NCBI GenBank assembly: GCA_002213445.1 | Contig: NJIE01000030.1 | Span: 1-64,000 of the forward strand | Direction of reading: 5' to 3' | From: Xenophilus sp. AP218F | Lineage (GTDB): Bacteria > Pseudomonadota > Gammaproteobacteria > Burkholderiales > Chromobacteriaceae | DNA length: 64,000 bases | Part shown: positions 29,206 to 36,115 of the stretch, one piece after another | How positions within the stretch are numbered: position 1 is the stretch's first letter | Layout of the letters: the number at the start of each line of letters is the position of its first letter | The notes under the pieces: model-generated | What the model was told of the DNA's origin: nothing | What the model saw: the letters and a program-made list of their open reading frames with translations, nothing else | The model's database searches: none | Position numbers and translations under genes: made by a program

Positions 29206-30514
29206 TGCTGTAAGACAGCCGCTCGGGTTTGTTCCCGCGCTGCAGCCAGAACAGATAAGCGCCCACCGTCACGCCCAGCGCGCATTGCAGCAGCAGGTAA
29301 TGCGCCGGCGCCAGCGGATCGTACTTCATCCACAAGGACAGGATCACCGGGCTCAAGCCGCCGGCGAAGGCGTAGGCCACGTTGTAGGAGAAGGACAGCC
29401 CGGAGAAGCGTATCGCCGCCGGAAAGGCGCGCACCATCACCAGCGGCGCCGCGCCGACGATGCCGACGGCAAAGCCCATCATCGTGTATAGCGGGTAAAG
29501 CTGGCTGGTGTCGCTAGCCATCGTGTAATAAAAGGCGTAACAGCTGAGGCCCAGCAACAGGCTGCCGCCTATCAGCGTCAGGCCGCTGCCGATGCGGTCG
29601 CCCAGCGCGCCGGCCACCATGCAGCCCAGCGTCAGAGCCACGATAGCGAGGCTATTGGCGCGCAGGGAATCCACCGGCAGCACGTTGAAGGCTTTCTGCA
29701 GATAGGCCGGGGTCATCAGGATGGCCACCACGATGGCGATGGCCAGAAACCAGGTCACGAACATCGACACCACCACGCCGTGCTTGTGGCGCTTGAGCAC
29801 GGTTTTCAGCGGCAGCTCCTCCGCCAGCGCCTTGCGCGCCTGCAGCTCGGCGAATACCGGCGTTTCGTGCAGCCATTGCCGCAGCTGCATCGCCACCAGC
29901 CCGAATACCCCGCCGATCAGGAAAGGCAGCCGCCAGGCCCAGTCGGCGATCTGTTGCGGGGTAAAGGCCACGTTGATGGCGGTGGCGATCAGCGATCCCA
30001 GCAAGATGCCGACGGTGAGGCCGGCGGTGATCACGCTGCAGGCGAAGCCGGTATGCCGGCGCGGCGCGTGCTCGGCGACGAATACCCAGGCCCCCGGCAC
30101 CTCGCCGCCGATGGCCGCCCCTTGCAGCACGCGCAGCAGCAGCAGCGCCAGCGGCGCCCAGACGCCGATGGCGGCGTAGGTGGGCAGCGCGCCCATCGCC
30201 AGCGTCGGCAGCGCCATCATCACGATGCTGAGGGTGAACATGCGCTTGCGGCCCAGCAAATCTCCAAAGTGGGCCATGACGATGCCGCCCAGCGGCCTGG
30301 CCAGATAGCCGGCGGCGAAGATGCCGAAAGTCTGCAGCTGGCGCAGCCACTCCGGCATGTCAGGGGGGAAGAACAGCTTGCCCAGCACCACGGTGAAAAA
30401 CACGAAGATGATGAAATCGTAGAACTCCAGCGCGCCTCCCAGCGAGGCCAGCGCCAGCGTCTTGCAATCTTGCCGGTTCAGCGGCCGCTGCCCGATCCGT
30501 TGGTCTTGCTCCAT
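29198..30514 (-). CDS. MFS transporter, metabolite:H+ symporter (MHS) type
   Basis: The 438-residue protein has 12 membrane helices. ASLGGALEFYDFIIFVFF in helix 1 and FGDLLGRKRMF in the loop between helices 2 and 3 match the ProP/ShiA/KgtP (MHS) branch. YLARPLGGIVMAHFGDLLGR is the family signature. Substrates in the branch include osmolytes, dicarboxylates and citrate, and none can be assigned here. AAGGAG lies eight bases before the ATG; see the leader fold at 30522-30590, which could hide it. Confidence 0.88.
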   Translation of the reverse strand: MEQDQRIGQRPLNRQDCKTLALASLGGALEFYDFIIFVFFTVVLGKLFFPPDMPEWLRQLQTFGIFAAGYLARPLGGIVMAHFGDLLGRKRMFTLSIVMMALPTLAMGALPTYAAIGVWAPLALLLLRVLQGAAIGGEVPGAWVFVAEHAPRRHTGFACSVITAGLTVGILLGSLIATAINVAFTPQQIADWAWRLPFLIGGVFGLVAMQLRQWLHETPVFAELQARKALAEELPLKTVLKRHKHGVVVSMFVTWFLAIAIVVAILMTPAYLQKAFNVLPVDSLRANSLAIVALTLGCMVAGALGDRIGSGLTLIGGSLLLGLSCYAFYYTMASDTSQLYPLYTMMGFAVGIVGAAPLVMVRAFPAAIRFSGLSFSYNVAYAFAGGLSPVILSLWMKYDPLAPAHYLLLQCALGVTVGAYLFWLQRGNKPERLSYSIS

Positions 30515-30521
30515 GATGCAT

Positions 30522-30590
30522 TCTCCTTGGCATTTATCGCAGGGCCTGGTCTGACGCCAGGCCTGACGGCGCTTCGCGCCTGCAAGGAGA
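30522..30590 (-). promoter_or_regulatory. Possible structured leader that sequesters the MFS gene ribosome-binding site
   Basis: In the leftward transcript, TCTCCTTG (30590-30583) pairs perfectly with CAAGGAGA (30529-30522), the latter containing the Shine-Dalgarno sequence. Inside this closing helix lie two hairpins: GGCGC/GCGCC (30580-30568) and GGCCTGG/CCAGGCC (30563-30543). Together they make a three-way junction. Only sequence complementarity supports this; no known riboswitch family was recognised. Confidence 0.4.
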
Positions 30591-30650
30591 GTAATGGAAA
30601 TCAGGATTGCCCGACAATGCTGACGTCCTGCGGCGGCGCTTGCCCGGCGC

Positions 30651-31499
30651 TTATTTCACCGCGCCGTCCATGCCGCGCATGAAGTAACGCTGGCTGAACA
30701 GGAAGACCAGCAGCACCGGAATGATGGCCAGCACCGCGCCGGCGGCCACCATGCGGGTGGAGGTGGCGAACGCGCCCTTCAGATACAGCACGCCCACCGA
30801 CAGCGGGTAAAGATCCGGGCTTTTGAGCACCACGCTCGGCCAGACGTAAACATTCCACGACCAGACCAGGGTGAAGATGCCTAGCGTGGCGAGATAGGGC
30901 AGCGACAGCGGCAGGCAGATGCGCCAGAACACCTGCCAGTCGCCCGCGCCGTCCATGCGCGCGGCGTCTATGATCTCGCCGGGGATGTCTTCGAAAGCGT
31001 GCTTCATCAGGAAGATGCCAAAGGCGCCGGCCAGCGAGGGCAGCACCACGCCCAGGCGGGTGTCGTCCAGCCCCAGCCGGCTGATGGTGACGTAGTTGCT
31101 GATGAAATTGATCTCGCTGGGCAGAAGCAGGGTGGCGATGATGGCGTAGAACACCAGTTTGCGGCCCGGAAACGCCAGCTTGGCCAGGGGGAAGGCGGCC
31201 AGGCTGGAGATTAGCAGCGTGCCGACGGTGGTGGCGCCGGAAATCAGCAGCGAATTCCAGAAGAAGCCCGCCATCGGGATGCTGCGCCAGACTTCCTGAA
31301 AATGCCGCAGCGAGGCGTCTTGCGGCCACAGTTGCGGCGGAAAGTCGAAAACCTGCTCGCCGTTGCCCAGCGCGATGGCCAGCGTCCAGACGAAGGGGTA
31401 GCAGCAGGCGAAGGAAAGCAAAAACAGCAGCAGGTAGTCCGGCAGCGCGCGCCAGGGCAGGCGGCGCGGGCGGACGGGACGTTGGGCGAGGGTGGTCAT
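30651..31499 (-). CDS. Carbohydrate ABC transporter permease (MalG type)
   Basis: The 282-residue inner-membrane protein has six predicted helices and the EAA loop EIIDAARMDGAGDWQVFWRI that docks the ATPase. It is the second permease of a CUT1-type sugar importer, starting 13 bases after the first permease ends, with GGAG upstream. It is the last gene of the leftward operon. The ATP-binding subunit is not encoded here, so a shared ATPase encoded elsewhere is implied. Confidence 0.92.
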   Translation of the reverse strand: MTTLAQRPVRPRRLPWRALPDYLLLFLLSFACCYPFVWTLAIALGNGEQVFDFPPQLWPQDASLRHFQEVWRSIPMAGFFWNSLLISGATTVGTLLISSLAAFPLAKLAFPGRKLVFYAIIATLLLPSEINFISNYVTISRLGLDDTRLGVVLPSLAGAFGIFLMKHAFEDIPGEIIDAARMDGAGDWQVFWRICLPLSLPYLATLGIFTLVWSWNVYVWPSVVLKSPDLYPLSVGVLYLKGAFATSTRMVAAGAVLAIIPVLLVFLFSQRYFMRGMDGAVK

Positions 31500-31512
31500 C
31501 GATGGCTCCGTA

Positions 31513-32379
31513 TCAGCGGTGGTCGGCGCGCAGCAGGCGGAAGTTGAGCCAGGCCAGCAGCAGGCAAACGCAGGTCAGCACCATGCCGGCGGCCGCGCCG
31601 CGGCCGAAGTCCAGCTGGTTGAAGCCCTGGTGGAAGGCGTAATACAGCACGGTGAAGGTGGAGTTGAGCGGCGAGCCGCGGGTCATCACCAATACTTCTT
31701 CAAAGGCCTTGAGCGCGTCCAGCGTGGAGATCAGGCTGCAGAACAGGATGGTGGGCGTCAGCATCGGCAGCGTGATGCGCCAGAAGCGTTGCCAGGGGCC
31801 GGCGCCGTCCAGCGCCGCCGCCTCCTGCATTTCGGCCGGAATCGATTGCAGGCCGGCCAGATACAGCACCATGTAATAGCCGATGCCGCGCCAGTAGGTG
31901 ACGAACATCACCGCGAACAGCGCGATGTTCTCGTCGCTGAGAAAGCCGATGTCGCTGTTGTCCGCCAGCAGATGCAGATAGCGCAGCGCGCTGTTGAGCA
32001 CGCCGTAGTCCGCGTACATCCAGTTCCACATGATGCCCACCACCGACACCGTGGTGATCACCGGCAGATAGAAGGCGGCGCGAAACAGCTTGATCCCGGC
32101 AAGCTTGCGGTTGACCAGCACCGCCAGCGCGATGCCGGACAGCTGGATGACGGGCACGACCAGGAGATAACACAGCGAGTTGCGCAGCGCCTGCAGGAAG
32201 ACCGGGTCATCCAGCAGGTAGCGGAAATTGTCGAGGCCGGCCCACTGCGGCGGCGAGATCAGGTCGTAACGGGTGAAGGCGATGTAGCTGCCGAACAGCA
32301 GGGGCCAGAACGTGAAAACGGCCATCAAGAGCAGGGCGGGCGACAGGAACAGCCAGGCGTTGCGGGTGCGGGGCGTCAC
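31513..32379 (-). CDS. Carbohydrate ABC transporter permease (MalF/UgpA type)
   Basis: The 288-residue protein has six predicted helices, starting NAWLFLSPALLLMAVFTFWP as in CUT1 permeases, with the EAA loop EMQEAAALDGAGPWQRFWRI. It pairs with the next permease to form the translocation pore. It is separated from the binding-protein gene by a 138-bp spacer holding several hairpins. Confidence 0.92.
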   Translation of the reverse strand: MTPRTRNAWLFLSPALLLMAVFTFWPLLFGSYIAFTRYDLISPPQWAGLDNFRYLLDDPVFLQALRNSLCYLLVVPVIQLSGIALAVLVNRKLAGIKLFRAAFYLPVITTVSVVGIMWNWMYADYGVLNSALRYLHLLADNSDIGFLSDENIALFAVMFVTYWRGIGYYMVLYLAGLQSIPAEMQEAAALDGAGPWQRFWRITLPMLTPTILFCSLISTLDALKAFEEVLVMTRGSPLNSTFTVLYYAFHQGFNQLDFGRGAAAGMVLTCVCLLLAWLNFRLLRADHR

Positions 32380-32418
32380 CGGGTTCTCCAGTTTGTGCGC
32401 GGGCGGCGGCGGAAAAAT

Positions 32419-32510
32419 CCCCTCCCGCGCGGGGAGGGGGAAACTCAGAGGAGATCACTGCATGTACCACCGGGTACTTCGAACGCCAGCCGGGAGTGGC
32501 AGCTCCCGGC
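32419..32510 (-). other. Hairpin cluster between the binding-protein and permease genes
   Basis: Three hairpins lie in the spacer: CCCCTCCC/GGGGAGGGG (32419-32439), GTACC/GGTAC (about 32464-32477) and the perfect GCCGGGAG/CTCCCGGC (32489-32510). Without T-runs they are more likely mRNA-stabilising or partly terminating structures, which would raise binding-protein levels relative to the permeases. Confidence 0.5.
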
Positions 32511-32517
32511 CGGCGAA

Positions 32518-33777
32518 TCACTTCAGACGCTGGTTCCAGAACGCGACGGCGTCGTCCAGCGCCTTCTGGGCGTCTTTCTTGCCGGTGACGGCCGCTTCCA
32601 CGTTGTCGACCAGGTTCTTTTTCAGATCGGCCACATTGGGCACGCCGGTCAGCGTCAGGGTGCGGATGCTGCGCGCTACCTTGGCGCCCTGGATGCGCGA
32701 GTTTTCAATCGCGCCGCCGGCCGAGGTCTTGACGAAGTAGCCGTCGTTCAGCGCCGCCTGGGTGGACGGAAAGGTGGCGCCGGTCACCTTGGAGAACGCC
32801 AGCTGCTGGGCGTCGCTGGTCAGGAACTTGGCGAACTTCACCGCTTCGGCCTGGGTCTTGGCCGGCAGTCCCTTGGAGACGGCCCAACTGAACAGATAGC
32901 CGCCCTGCACGATCTTGGTGGGGCCTAGCGGAGCCGGGTGCACCACGGTGGCGGCGTAGATGGCGCGCGCGTCGCTTTGCGTCTTCTGCGTCGCGGTGGG
33001 CGCGGTTTCCATCATCGCCAGGCGGCCGCTGTTGTAGAGCTTGATGCTGTCCTGGAAATTGTCGTCGGCGAACAGGCTGTCGCGCGCCAGCGCGCCAGCC
33101 TTGTAGGCGTCGGCGAACTTGCGGATCAGCGCGGCGTGCCGCGGGCTGTTGAACACCGCTTTGCCGTTTTCGATCAGCGGCAGACCCTGGCCCAGCATGA
33201 TGCCGTCTATCTGTCCCAGTTGCGGCAGCAGGCCCGGCACGCCGGTCTTGGCCTTGATGATCTTGGCGAGGCGCAGCTCCTCGTCCAGGCTTGCCACCGG
33301 CTGGTTGGGATTCAGGCCGGCTTTCCTGAACAGCTCGCCGTTGACGGTCAGCACGTTGACGTTGTTGTACCAGGGCAGGCCGTAGAGCTTGCCGTGGAAG
33401 GTCAGGTCGGCCAGCGCGTTGGGCAGGTAGGCCGCCTTTTCCGCGCCGATGGCGCCGTCCAGCGGCAGCAGCGTGCCCTTTTGCGCGTATTTGTATAGCC
33501 GCGGCACGTCGTGGTTGACCAGCGCCGGCGGCTTGCCGGCGGCGATGGCGGCGTTGAGCTTGGTTTCGAAGTTCTCGTTGAACACGTCCACCCACTGCAC
33601 TTCCACATTCGGGTTCTGCGCTTCGTAGCTCTTCTTGGCGCTGGCGAAGTAGTTGTCGAAGCGCGGCTTGAGCGAGTCGGTCCAGAATTCCAGCCGGATC
33701 TTCTCGGCCTGGGCGTGGCTTGCCAGCGCGCACAGCAAGAGGCCGAGCGCGCCGATCGATAAGCGTTTGCCTTGCAT
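32518..33777 (-). CDS. Sugar ABC transporter substrate-binding protein (family 1)
   Basis: The 419-residue periplasmic protein has a signal peptide (about residues 1-24) and an SBP_bac_1 fold typical of CUT1 oligosaccharide importers. LEFWTDSLKPRFDNYF opens the mature protein, and KLYGLPWYNNVNVLTVN is the hinge region. Aromatic residues suited to sugar stacking are frequent. AGGAG lies about seven bases before the ATG. It is in an operon with an upstream amino-sugar-kinase-like gene and two downstream permeases. Likely ligands are glucosamine-containing or other short oligosaccharides, inferred from neighbours only. Confidence 0.9.
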   Translation of the reverse strand: MQGKRLSIGALGLLLCALASHAQAEKIRLEFWTDSLKPRFDNYFASAKKSYEAQNPNVEVQWVDVFNENFETKLNAAIAAGKPPALVNHDVPRLYKYAQKGTLLPLDGAIGAEKAAYLPNALADLTFHGKLYGLPWYNNVNVLTVNGELFRKAGLNPNQPVASLDEELRLAKIIKAKTGVPGLLPQLGQIDGIMLGQGLPLIENGKAVFNSPRHAALIRKFADAYKAGALARDSLFADDNFQDSIKLYNSGRLAMMETAPTATQKTQSDARAIYAATVVHPAPLGPTKIVQGGYLFSWAVSKGLPAKTQAEAVKFAKFLTSDAQQLAFSKVTGATFPSTQAALNDGYFVKTSAGGAIENSRIQGAKVARSIRTLTLTGVPNVADLKKNLVDNVEAAVTGKKDAQKALDDAVAFWNQRLK

Positions 33778-33815
33778 TCATGTCTCCTGATTTGAGCGGC
33801 GGGCGATGGCCCGCC

Positions 33816-34682
33816 TCAGCGTTGCAGCAACAACAAGGCCCCTTGGGCGGAATCCCCTTGCGGGGCCGCCAGCAAGCGACGGAATTCGGGCGGCAGCCAG
33901 TCGCGCAGGGCCGCGCCCAGGCCGCCGCACAGCGCGATGGGCAGCTCGCCTTGCGGATCCAGCGCCTGGGCGATGGCCCAGGCGTCGCGGCCGGCCTGGC
34001 GCAGCAGTTCGGCCGCGGCGGAGTCCTCTTCGGCATGCCGCACCACCAGCGGCGCCAGTTGCGCGTACTGGCCGGCGCTGTGGTGGCTGTTCCAGTTCAT
34101 CATCGCCTGCCAGTCGCCGCCCACGTAAGCGAGCACGGCGCGGGTCAGCGGCGAATGGCGCAGGCGGCCATCCAGCGCCATCTGGGTAAGCTGGGTGGCG
34201 CGCTGGCCCAGCCAGGCGCCGCTGGCCTCGTCGCCGCAGGGATAGCCCCAGCCGCCCACCTCGCGGTGGCTGCCGTCGGCGTAGAGCGCTTCGCCTATGC
34301 TGCCGGTGCCCAGCGCCACGATCACGCCGGGCCGGCCGCCGTGCGCGCCCAGCAGCGTGGTATAGCCGTCGGTGGCCAGCGCCAGCCGCGCGAAGTCCGG
34401 CGCTTGCCGTTTGAATTCTTCCGCCCAGGCGTGGTTGTGGACGCCGGCGAGACCCAGGCCGATTTCGCAGCGCGAGAGGGCGGGCGTCGGTTCTCCCAGC
34501 GAGCGGAAGGCGCGTTCCAACGTGTCCAGAATGGTGTGCCAGGCGCGTTCCGAGCCGCGGGCCAGGGTAGATGCGCCGCCTTCGGCCTGGGCGAGCGGCT
34601 GGCCGCGCCTATCCAGAATGCGCAGGCGCGTGCCAGTGCCGCCGCCGTCCACGCCGATGCGATAGTCGGGAGAAGTTTGCAT
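33816..34682 (-). CDS. BadF/BcrA-type sugar kinase, probable glucosamine/GlcNAc kinase
   Basis: The 288-residue ASKHA kinase has the phosphate-1 motif GVDGGGTGTRLRIL at about residues 9-22, GLGLAGV and the adenosine-side GTGSIGEALYADGSHREVGG, then GGWGYPCGDEASGAWLGQ. It matches the BadF/BcrA family that includes the glucosamine-specific kinase GspK of vibrios and eukaryotic GlcNAc kinase. It should phosphorylate an imported amino sugar. It is first in the operon kinase-binding protein-permease-permease, divergent from the ROK regulator. The identity of the sugar is an inference. Confidence 0.85.
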   Translation of the reverse strand: MQTSPDYRIGVDGGGTGTRLRILDRRGQPLAQAEGGASTLARGSERAWHTILDTLERAFRSLGEPTPALSRCEIGLGLAGVHNHAWAEEFKRQAPDFARLALATDGYTTLLGAHGGRPGVIVALGTGSIGEALYADGSHREVGGWGYPCGDEASGAWLGQRATQLTQMALDGRLRHSPLTRAVLAYVGGDWQAMMNWNSHHSAGQYAQLAPLVVRHAEEDSAAAELLRQAGRDAWAIAQALDPQGELPIALCGGLGAALRDWLPPEFRRLLAAPQGDSAQGALLLLQR

Positions 34683-34766
34683 GGTGTTCGAATCCCGGAG
34701 CGTCAGGTTGGTAATGGCTATGTCATTTTTGTCCCTGCCGAGTTAAGCATTGCCAAGATTTTAAGT

Positions 34767-34787
34767 CAATAATTTGTATTTAATTGG
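34767..34787. promoter_or_regulatory. Candidate ROK operator between the kinase and regulator genes
   Basis: CAATAATTTGTATTTAATTGG in the divergent promoter region closely resembles a second sequence just before the GH9 gene (36087-36105). It lies inside a larger AT-rich patch flanked by ATTTTTGTC and its complement GACAAAAAT (about 34725-34733 and 34791-34799). Confidence 0.45.
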
Positions 34788-34847
34788 CATGACAAAAATC
34801 AAGCAAGCGGCTTGCTGGCCGCTTATGGCATCGCCATACTGCTGGCC

Positions 34848-36062
34848 ATGGCTATCCATTACTCCCGGCCGGAGGCTTTGACGGTTTCCGGCACCAATCT
34901 TGAGCTGGCCCGTTCCCACAACCGGCGCGCGGTGATCGAAACCGTGCGTCTCAACGGCCAGCTGACCCGCGCCGATCTGGCGAGGCTCACGGCGCTGACG
35001 CCGCAAACGGTCTCCAATATCGCCGGCGAGCTGCTGGACGCCGGCCTGCTGCTGGCGGGCGAGCCGTTGCGCGACGGCGCGCGCGGCCAGCCGGCGATTC
35101 CGCTGCGCATCAACCCCGACGGCGCGTATTCGATAGGCGTGCAGCTGGATCAGCAGCAGCTGGTCGCGGTGGCGGTAGATCTGGCGGGCCAGGTGCGCGG
35201 GCGAACGCGTTACCCGGCGTCGCGGCCGACGCCCGCGGTCGCGCTGCCCCTGATCCGGCAGGCGTTGGCCGACTTGCGCGCCGTGCCCGGGCTGGATTGG
35301 CGGCGTTTGCTGGGGATGGGCCTGGTGATGCCGGGGCCGTTCGGCGTGGCGGGCATGACCTCGGTCGGTCCCACCACGCTGCCGGGCTGGGAGGAAGTGG
35401 ACGCCGCCGGCTTGCAGGCGACGCTGGGGTTGCCGGTCTTGCTGCAAAAGGACGCCACCGCCGCGGCGATAGGCGAGCGCTTGCATGGCATCGCCAGCGG
35501 CATGCAGAACTTCGTCTACCTGTTCGTCGGCCACGGTCTGGGGGCAGGCCTGTTTCTGGACGGCCGCCTCTATACCGGCTTGCGCCGCAATGCCGGCGAA
35601 GTGGGGCACATGATCGTGATGCCGGACGGTCGGCCGTGCAGTTGCGGCAATCATGGCTGCCTGGAGCGGTACGTCTCGCTGCAATCGTTGTACGAAACGC
35701 TGGGGTGGCAGGGCGAGGCGGGCGACTGCCTGGCGCGTCTGGCGCGGCTGGAAGGCGAGGACGCCTGGGCGGCGGAGCGCTGGCTGGCGATGGCGGCGCG
35801 CGCCTTGCGCCAGGCGGTGAACATCCTGGAATGCCTGCTGGACGTGGAAGGCGTGGTGATAGGCGGCTTGCTGCCGGCGGCGCTGCTGGCGCAACTGGTG
35901 GAGCGCCTGCACCCGCTGCCGGCCTCGATACGGCAGTGCGACGGGCCCAGATTGCAGGTGGGCGCGGCCGGCGGCGATGTGGTGGCGCTGGGCGCGGCGG
36001 CCTTGCCGATTTTCGACGAATTCAACCCCGGCTACGAGGCTTTGCTCAAGGCGTCGGCCTGA
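34848..36062 (+). CDS. ROK family transcriptional regulator
   Basis: The 404-residue protein has an N-terminal winged helix (about residues 27-68, RADLARLTALTPQTVSNI) and a ROK sugar-binding domain. The ATP/sugar-binding stretch LLQKDATAAAIGERL and the zinc site CSCGNHGCLERY are intact. Such NagC/Mlc/XylR-like proteins repress sugar operons until an inducer binds. The ATG at 34848 is chosen; a TTG at 34812 would add 12 residues and neither has a strong Shine-Dalgarno sequence. It is divergent from the kinase-transporter operon and 53 bp from the GH9 gene, so it probably controls both. Confidence 0.88.
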   Translation: MAIHYSRPEALTVSGTNLELARSHNRRAVIETVRLNGQLTRADLARLTALTPQTVSNIAGELLDAGLLLAGEPLRDGARGQPAIPLRINPDGAYSIGVQLDQQQLVAVAVDLAGQVRGRTRYPASRPTPAVALPLIRQALADLRAVPGLDWRRLLGMGLVMPGPFGVAGMTSVGPTTLPGWEEVDAAGLQATLGLPVLLQKDATAAAIGERLHGIASGMQNFVYLFVGHGLGAGLFLDGRLYTGLRRNAGEVGHMIVMPDGRPCSCGNHGCLERYVSLQSLYETLGWQGEAGDCLARLARLEGEDAWAAERWLAMAARALRQAVNILECLLDVEGVVIGGLLPAALLAQLVERLHPLPASIRQCDGPRLQVGAAGGDVVALGAAALPIFDEFNPGYEALLKASA

Positions 36063-36086
36063 ATGCCGGATGGGCGTTTTATAACA

Positions 36087-36105
36087 AACAATTTGATTTA
36101 AATGG
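36087..36105. promoter_or_regulatory. Second copy of the candidate ROK operator, before the GH9 gene
   Basis: AACAATTTGATTTAAATGG shares the core AATTTG-ATTTAA-TGG with the site at 34767-34787, allowing one base of spacing difference. It sits in the 53-bp gap between the ROK and GH9 genes and touches the GH9 ribosome-binding site (GGAG at 36104-36107). Confidence 0.45.
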
Positions 36106-36115
36106 AGCGACGCGG

